From the NCBI GenBank assembly GCA_003427395.1, contig BFEA01000602.1, forward strand, positions 527,880-562,134: DNA of 34,255 bases, given 5' to 3'. Position 1 is the first letter of the stretch; every line of letters starts with the position of its first letter. Below the pieces are notes generated by a model. That model worked only from the letters and a program-made list of their open reading frames with translations, was not told the origin of the DNA and did no database searches. The stretch is from Chara braunii (taxonomy: Eukaryota; Streptophyta; Charophyceae; Charales; Characeae). Positions 29,351 through 34,255 of the stretch are shown here, in pieces. The position numbers and the translations under genes are program-made.

Positions 29351-29977
29351 TCAGGCATATTCCATAAGATTGGATGGCCTGATAACTGTGTTTTATTCTT
29401 CGGATTGCATTGAGAATCAGACAAGTTCCATAAGATTAGATGGTCTGATTGCTCTGACTTGCGAGGGTTTGACCGTGGTTGATTTTTAGGGGCCAAGCCT
29501 GTACCATAAGATTGGAGGGATTGGTTGCCATGCTTAAGTTGGGGTTTACTTTGTTTTGTTAGTTCTTGGATCGAGGGGGTCTGGGCAAGTCCATAAGATT
29601 GGACGTCTCAGCCCCTTCCTGTTTTGTTCTGAGGGGGTAATTCTCGCTGAGGCCAAAGCATGTCCATAAGATTGGACGGCTTTGGACTCATGCCGTACAC
29701 AGCTGGATCAGAGATAAACGAACCTGGCAGAGGACCAGATATGTTCCATAAGATTGGATAGTCTGGCCCAATGCCTCGCACATGCTGGAACCAAAAATGT
29801 TATAATTTGACTATACCTTATACTATTCTATCTATGAACAGGCTAGTCAGACACGGGTTCCATAAGATTGGATGGCCTGGCTATAACTTATCATAAGTTG
29901 AAGAGAGTATAACTAAGAGTAAAACTGAAGGTAACATGGGCCGACTGAGCATTGTTTCTAAGGTGAATGGATCAGTC
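29351..29977 (+). repeat. 3' LTR copy of the CCATAAGATTGG hairpin array
   Basis: Eight of the ten hairpins remain; the last two are lost in the LTR deletion. Several arms pair better than in the 5' LTR: TCAGGC/GCCTGA (first), CCAGA/TCTGG (sixth), and GACTGA/TCAGTC (eighth, where the 5' copy has a C.A mismatch). The second core has mutated to CCATAAGATTAG. Confidence 0.8.
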
Positions 29978-30915
29978 CTACGCCCTCTTAAAGACTAAGT
30001 TCAAAGAGGCCTTGTATAAATTTTGGTGAGTTACTTTCTCTACGGGGAGCGCTGCCGAAATTTCTGCAAATCCTAGGAGTTAGTAAAAATCTGGAAAGTC
30101 TCCTTTTCTAAAGGGAGTGCTGCCCAAATTTTTGCTAATTCAGAGAGTGAGACAAAATTGGACTTTGGAAAGTCAAAGACTATTTTTGGTTTCATATTCA
30201 GGCTGATATAAATTCTAATAAGACACTTTTCCTACGGGAAGCGCTGCCAAAATTTTCTTGATTTAGAGGAGTTAGGTTATATTTTGACAGGTGGCGATTC
30301 TGGCGATCCACCCTGAATAGGGAAGATTCTGCCATTAATCTACCTTTGCTTTGGGCACTGGCTTAGAGGTAGGCTTAAACTTAGTTGACATGTAACTTTG
30401 AGTGAGAATGTGCTATGGAGGTTCATCCCCCATATGCTGATGATTTAGCTTGGGCATTGACCTCTCTTATGGTACATGCCTCTCTTGGACATTCGATTCA
30501 AGACTTGGACTAGTTTCAGCTTGATCCTACGAGGGTCATCTTCTATTATCACAGATAACAGGTCGGTTTGCGATTCAGCTCCAATCCACTCTTGCCACTC
30601 GACCTAAAGGCTTTAGCCCTGTGATTTGAATTGTTTCATTGTGTTTTCACCCAGACTTTACTGAATGGCCATTTAACAAAAGTACTGAGTATTTATTTTG
30701 GGGAGTTGCACAAGAGTGAGGTTTGTATGGCTAAAGTGAGGAGTACGAGCGCAGAGAATTGTTGAAGTTGACCCCGTGTAGTGCATGGACTTCTGGATGA
30801 ATCTTTGATGTGATTGCAGGTATGGTTCTGGTTCGACTTTTGGATGTGGCTGCCTGCGATTACATACATATATGGCTGAGAGGAGTCCCACCGTGACTAT
30901 GAGAAGTGATTGTCC

Positions 30916-30925
30916 TATATAAATA
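30916..30925 (+). promoter_or_regulatory. 3' LTR copy of the TATA box
   Basis: TATATAAATA, identical to 7611-7620 and in the same context (TGT.. before, AGCCTTATGTATATAC after). Confidence 0.5.
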
Positions 30926-31980
30926 AGCCTTATGTATATACTTATATGGGCCTCGGGTACGTGCGCGGCTTACAGTGATCGTGCGCAAGGGTGAGCCAGA
31001 TTATGGTTTGAGATAAAAAGAGAGATCCCCCTTTATCCTTTTGTTTTTTAGAGATTTTATAGTCGGACGTTGGTCCTGGGCTGGGATTCAAGGTCCTTGT
31101 CCAGCACATCCCAAGCCCTAGACTCTGCAGGGAAGGAATCTGCCCCCGTGCAGAGCCTATTTGCCTTGCCTGCTGAGACGCTCAGACCAAAGGCCAGAGG
31201 TCTCGCAGCGGCTGCACGACTATTCCTTCAGTCGTGCAATGTCATGAAGGATTAGACCCTCACGACATTTCGAGTCTCACACTTGAGTGTCATAAGCGGT
31301 ACTCGGATTCACGAGGGACCGCTTGATTATGGGCACTACATAGTACGCCATCATTGCAATTGCTTGCGTACGTTTGCATTGCTAGTCGATATGAGTAGGC
31401 CCTGCGTCCGCACGGTTTTATACTAAGCCTCGTGCGCGACGCCCATTTGACTTTCGCATTGAAAAGTTATGGGTTGGTTACCGAGGGGCTACTAGGTGCG
31501 TTGTCGCGTTGTTTGTGTTGTGTCGTGTTGTATGTGCATGTGTGTGTATTTTATTTTTGTGTTCGTAAAGTGGTGTGCGTGTGGTGTGTGGGATGCGTCC
31601 TAGTCGACCGACGTCGAGCCGCGCTTGGGACTTCAGCCCCTCAAGATGTCGGTTCGCGTGCGGGCCCGATAGGCGTATTTCCGCGCGTACCCCCTATGCT
31701 ACAGCGAACGAGAAACGCCCTCGGCTGGTCCACCTTTGCGATTGCAACTGATTAACTTTCGTACTGTGGACTGGTAGCTCGGCGGGGATACGCCCACCGA
31801 AGGGAGGTGACAACTCCCGTAAGGTGGAGGTAAGTTGTGCCTCGCGTAGGCCCTATCCTGTCGTAGCGGCCTAAGGAAGCTCCATTTGTGTGTTCGTGAA
31901 GAGGTTGGTCCAACTCATGCGTTACGCGGCCGAGAGGGTCCCACGCTGCCACGTGCGGTGCCAGACCGATGCGCCCGACA

Positions 31981-31982
31981 CC

Positions 31983-32013
<31 letters not shown>

Positions 32014-32028
32014 AAAAAAAAAAAAAAA
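31981..32028. repeat. C23-A25 homopolymer pair at the 3' LTR junction
   Basis: The 3' LTR is followed directly by 23 C and then 25 A. This is where the target duplication should be. Two adjacent homopolymers of this length at an element boundary suggest a sequencing or assembly problem, or a slippage-prone junction; they make the right boundary of the insertion unverifiable. Confidence 0.85.
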
Positions 32029-32623
32029 CATGCGTTACTTTTAAACGTTCGACTAATCCAAAAAAAATGAGTCTCCATGCGGGCTACTCGTCGTCTTTTT
32101 CAACAGAAAGGAGGGCTACGCACGTGGGATCTCATTTTTGAAGCAAATTATGGCGCCGCTCGTTATAGAGTTCGGAATCCGATGTGGACGACCTCAACTG
32201 GTTTGCTCTTTCCTTGTAGTCTTTTTCACCACGTGTCCGGTAGTGGAACCCCTTTCATTAATAACGCTCCGTGCGACGATAATCATTAAGCAAAGTGTTG
32301 GGCCAATGAGGCACCACTGTCGTCCACATGACGATAATCAACTCGTTAAAAGGTAATAATAAAGAGTACGGAGGAACGTATGTATCGATAATGACAAAAC
32401 CAGTGCCTATGAATCCCGAACATCGTGTTTCGGGAGAAAAATAATAGCGCTCGCCAATCTTGGCGACGACTTTTCGTACATCCCACTCACATACACGTGT
32501 CATTTCCTCGTTATACGGGAATGGTCGCGATGACTCGGAGGATACGGAAAGTCGACACCCAGTCGGATTGAGACAATCGGTCCACATGACATAAGCAAAA
32601 ACTGGCCACGTAAGTCCACTCAA
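32029..32623. other. Right flank, no clear gene
   Basis: Ordinary-looking sequence without repeats. The only notable frame is on the minus strand (32258-32665) and is listed separately. No RNA gene is seen. Confidence 0.4.
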
Positions 32624-32665
32624 CAGAGATGAGCAACGGGTACCCATACCCGCACCCACCTGCAC
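32258..32665 (-). CDS. Possible protein-coding fragment (135 aa), function unknown
   Basis: This minus-strand frame has a more protein-like composition than the surrounding microsatellite frames. The segment from about residue 20 to 110 mixes Trp, Cys, Tyr and charged residues (for example EMTRVCEWDVRKVVAKIGERYY) without low-complexity bias. Its first ~10 codons come from the repetitive ACCC-rich stretch, so the given start is doubtful and it could be an exon fragment. I recognise no family. A random open frame of this length is possible. Confidence 0.25.
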   Translation of the reverse strand: MQVGAGMGTRCSSLLSGLTWPVFAYVMWTDCLNPTGCRLSVSSESSRPFPYNEEMTRVCEWDVRKVVAKIGERYYFSPETRCSGFIGTGFVIIDTYVPPYSLLLPFNELIIVMWTTVVPHWPNTLLNDYRRTERY

Positions 32666-32860
32666 CCACCCGCGCCCGCAAGGTCGGGTTGTAGGTGTGG
32701 GTGTGAATAACGTGGGCTGGGTCGGGCGAGGGTGAGTCTGCGTTGGCTAGTCTTGATTGGTGGCGGGCGGGTCAATGTCAGGCCTGGGTCACCTGCATGG
32801 GTGGGTGGCAGGTGGGTGAATGTCTAGCTTGGGTCACCTGACCCACTGACCCAGGATGAC
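32624..32860. repeat. CCCGCACCC/GGGTGG-rich repeat region
   Basis: CAGAGATGAGCAACGGGTACCC is followed by degenerate ACCCRC repeats, then GGGTGG/GGGTCACCTG repeats, partly the inverse complement of the first. The left end resembles hAT transposon termini (CAGNGNTGGGCAA-type), but I find no matching right end or 8-bp duplication. Confidence 0.4.
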
Positions 32861-33493
32861 CCGCACTGCCGGCGCTGCCCCCCCCCCCTCTCCAACCGTA
32901 GGGAAGAGACAAACCAGCAGAAAATGTAGGAGGCCAAACGAAGTTCTCCCGCCCAGGCACCATAGGTGGCCCTCCCAAAAGAAAAAAAAAACATTGCACG
33001 GTTGCGGTCCAGCTGCCAGTGGCATACAGGAACCCACTTTCAAAATTCCCGCGGTGTGCCGCTGCCGGCTGGACTCAGTGGACTGTCGGGAGCTTTCGCT
33101 CCCATTAAAAAAACGTCGAGCGAACATACCTGCACGAGGCGGCAAGGTTCACTCCTGGTTTCCAGTGTGGGGAAGAGGAAATTTTTTTGACGTCGTCACC
33201 CGAGGAAGGCGCAGTGACGGCGCAAGGTCGAGCTGCGCTATAGCAGGGCCAGGCTGAGCAGGGAGAAGCAAGGAGGGTGGCAAGGCGGAGCTGCGCTACA
33301 GCACGGAAAAGGAAGGAGGGTGGCCACGAGGTCGCAGGAACTTGGGTGTGTAACAGGGAGGAAGGAGGGTTGTGAGGAGGTGGCGGGGACTCGAGGTGCA
33401 CCAAGTTGTAATCCACTGTGAGGATTGACCCAGCGACGTAGCAGGCAGAACAGGAGCACCAAGCTGCGACGTGGAGCTGCACCAGCCCCAGGT

Positions 33494-33496
<3 letters not shown>
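32861..33496. other. Right flank with short degenerate repeats, no gene
   Basis: GAGCTGCGCTA(T/C)AGCA and GGAAGGAGGGTGG-like words recur at 33231-33330. Minus-strand frames rich in Pro/Ser/Cys cross them but show no domain. A C-run at 32877-32887 and A-run at 32980-32992 are present. Confidence 0.4.

Positions 33497-33528
<32 letters not shown>
33497..33528. repeat. (CT)n microsatellite
   Basis: About 16 CT units. Confidence 0.95.
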
Positions 33529-33530
<2 letters not shown>

Positions 33531-33604
33531 CGAATCTATGTATCTGATTATCAGGGTCAGATACATTCATAGTGGTGGTTCCAGCCTCCAAGTGCTCATG
33601 AAAA

Positions 33605-33792
33605 CTGTGTTTCCCGTGAAATTCGGTGAAGGCTGCTTCTGTTCTTGAATACATCTAATAAGAGAGAGAGAGGGGGTTCTTCCATCGATAGGATGAGCAA
33701 AATCGGTAACTTTGTTTCCCGTGAAATTCGATAAAGGCTGCTTCACGATTTTTTTAATTTGTTTTTCTTAATCCTACCATTTCTTGATTAAT
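33605..33792 (+). repeat. Short direct repeats around microsatellites
   Basis: TTTCCCGTGAAATTCG followed by GGCTGCTTC occurs at about 33609 and 33714. CACGATTTTTTTAATTTG...CTTAATCCTACCATTTCTTGATTAA (33744-33792) recurs with changes at 34208-34255, where the window ends. Confidence 0.7.
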
Positions 33793-33800
33793 GTGTCATC

Positions 33801-33826
33801 TGTGTGTGTGTGTGTGTGTTTGTGTG

Positions 33827-33897
<71 letters not shown>
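33801..33897. repeat. (GT)n then (GA)n compound microsatellite
   Basis: GT units at 33801-33829 with one TT interruption, then about 33 GA units. Confidence 0.95.
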
Positions 33898-33902
<5 letters not shown>

Positions 33903-33922
33903 CAAATGACAAATATGACAAA

Positions 33923-34015
33923 ATTCATTCAGAAAAGGCCTCTGCGTTCTTTTTCGAATGAATATTGATATATTTCTGCGTTGGATTCAACGCAGAAATC
34001 TGGCCCAATTCATTC
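33923..34015. repeat. Nested inverted repeats between microsatellites
   Basis: ATTCATTC at 33923-33930 pairs with GAATGAAT at 33956-33963 (inner AGAAAA/TTTTTC also pair). GAATGAAT pairs in turn with ATTCATTC at 34008-34015, enclosing a perfect 11-bp hairpin TTTCTGCGTTG-GATT-CAACGCAGAAA (33973-33998). Two alternative cruciforms share the central arm. Confidence 0.75.
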
Positions 34016-34029
34016 AAAACAGATCTCTG

Positions 34030-34042
34030 CTCTCTCTCTCTT

Positions 34043-34117
<75 letters not shown>
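34030..34117. repeat. (CT)n microsatellite
   Basis: About 40 CT units, beginning with two CTTT interruptions. It lies on the opposite strand sense from the (GA)n run at 33831-33897, so the two could pair as long arms. Confidence 0.95.
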
Positions 34118-34120
<3 letters not shown>

Positions 34121-34255
34121 GGTGTGTGCGGACATTGCTCCCCCCGCCATGTCGTTGCCCTGCCTTGGTCATCTGAACGAAGTTGTGGGACACTCCATCT
34201 CGAGTTTCACGATTATTTTTATTTTTTTTTCTTAATTCTACCATTTCTCGATTAA

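Larger units (their letters stand above)
1500..31980 (+). mobile_element. Giant non-autonomous LTR retrotransposon, 30.5 kb
   Basis: Two long direct repeats (1500-8688 and 25310-31980) start with TGTCGGCGCG and end with GCGCCCGATA / GCGCCCGACA. Immediately inside the left one, after GA, is a tRNA-Asp-type primer-binding site. The internal region carries an unknown ORF and a zinc-knuckle gag frame in the order expected for a retrotransposon. No protease, reverse transcriptase, RNase H or integrase frame is visible, so mobility must have depended on proteins supplied in trans. Removing the nested solo LTR leaves about 20.9 kb, with about 7 kb internal. The LTRs differ by scattered substitutions and several indels, so the insertion is not recent. 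No clean 5-bp target duplication is seen: CCCGC on the left, a C-run on the right. Superfamily is unproven without pol; the Asp primer site and the extra ORF before gag recall Ty3/gypsy Tat/Ogre/Athila-type plant elements, by analogy only. Confidence 0.9.
25310..31980 (+). repeat. 3' LTR, 6671 bp
   Basis: Starts TGTCGGCGCGAATACCC and ends GCGCCCGACA. It aligns to 1500-8688 along its length with scattered substitutions. It lacks the equivalents of about 6181-6638 (junction near 30003), 6711-6769 and about 38 bp near 8540-8577. It has a ~19-bp insertion at about 31548-31566 (TTTTATTTTTGTGTTCGTA) and a few bases extra near 28809. Block 26161-26851 is suspiciously identical to the 5' LTR, with shared Ns. 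Confidence 0.92.

Noticed and set aside
32624-32868. Complete hAT-type miniature transposon
   Set aside because: Only the left end resembles a hAT terminus; the candidate right end and flanking 8-mers do not match.

Overview
This window holds no complete cellular gene that I can recognise. It is almost entirely repetitive eukaryotic DNA: a giant LTR retrotransposon (about 1500-31980, 30.5 kb) with a second, related giant LTR inserted inside it in antisense. The primer-binding site complementary to plant-type tRNA-Asp, the gag-type zinc knuckle, the TATA/TG...CA LTR architecture and the abundant AAT and CT microsatellites suggest a green-lineage genome rich in retrotransposons. A charophyte or other streptophyte is possible, but I cannot name the species.

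Layout: 1-1499 is left flank with a degenerate tRNA-like sequence and a degenerate ~175-bp direct repeat. 1500-8688 is the 5' LTR (7.19 kb, TGTCGG...CCGATA). 8691-8708 is the tRNA-Asp primer-binding site. 8709-10928 is an untranslated leader. 10929-11585 is an open frame of unknown function. 11858-13372 is a gag frame ending in a CCHC zinc knuckle and broken by two in-frame stops. 13930-23541 is a solo LTR of 9.61 kb on the minus strand, flanked by a 4-5 bp target duplication (CCGT/ACCGT). 23546-25309 is the rest of the internal region. 25310-31980 is the 3' LTR (6.67 kb, ...CCGACA). 31981-34255 is right flank, starting with C23-A25 and rich in CT/AG/GT microsatellites. No protease, reverse transcriptase, RNase H or integrase frame is visible, so the element is non-autonomous.

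The most interesting layer is RNA/DNA structure inside the LTRs. The host LTR carries an array of ten hairpins with a conserved CCATAAGATTGG (or TAAGAT-centred) loop and different stems that still pair. The antisense solo LTR carries a different array built from 162-bp units of three ~54-bp hairpin modules. Two further hairpins are shared by both LTR families with compensatory base changes: one at the extreme LTR start, and one with a GAGCTC palindrome in the middle of the LTR. These suggest selected RNA (or cruciform DNA) structures rather than ordinary LTR filler.

A caution: in 34 kb, isolated 6-7 bp inverted repeats with short loops are expected by chance in tens of copies. I therefore give weight only to those that recur around a conserved core, are conserved between families, or are long.
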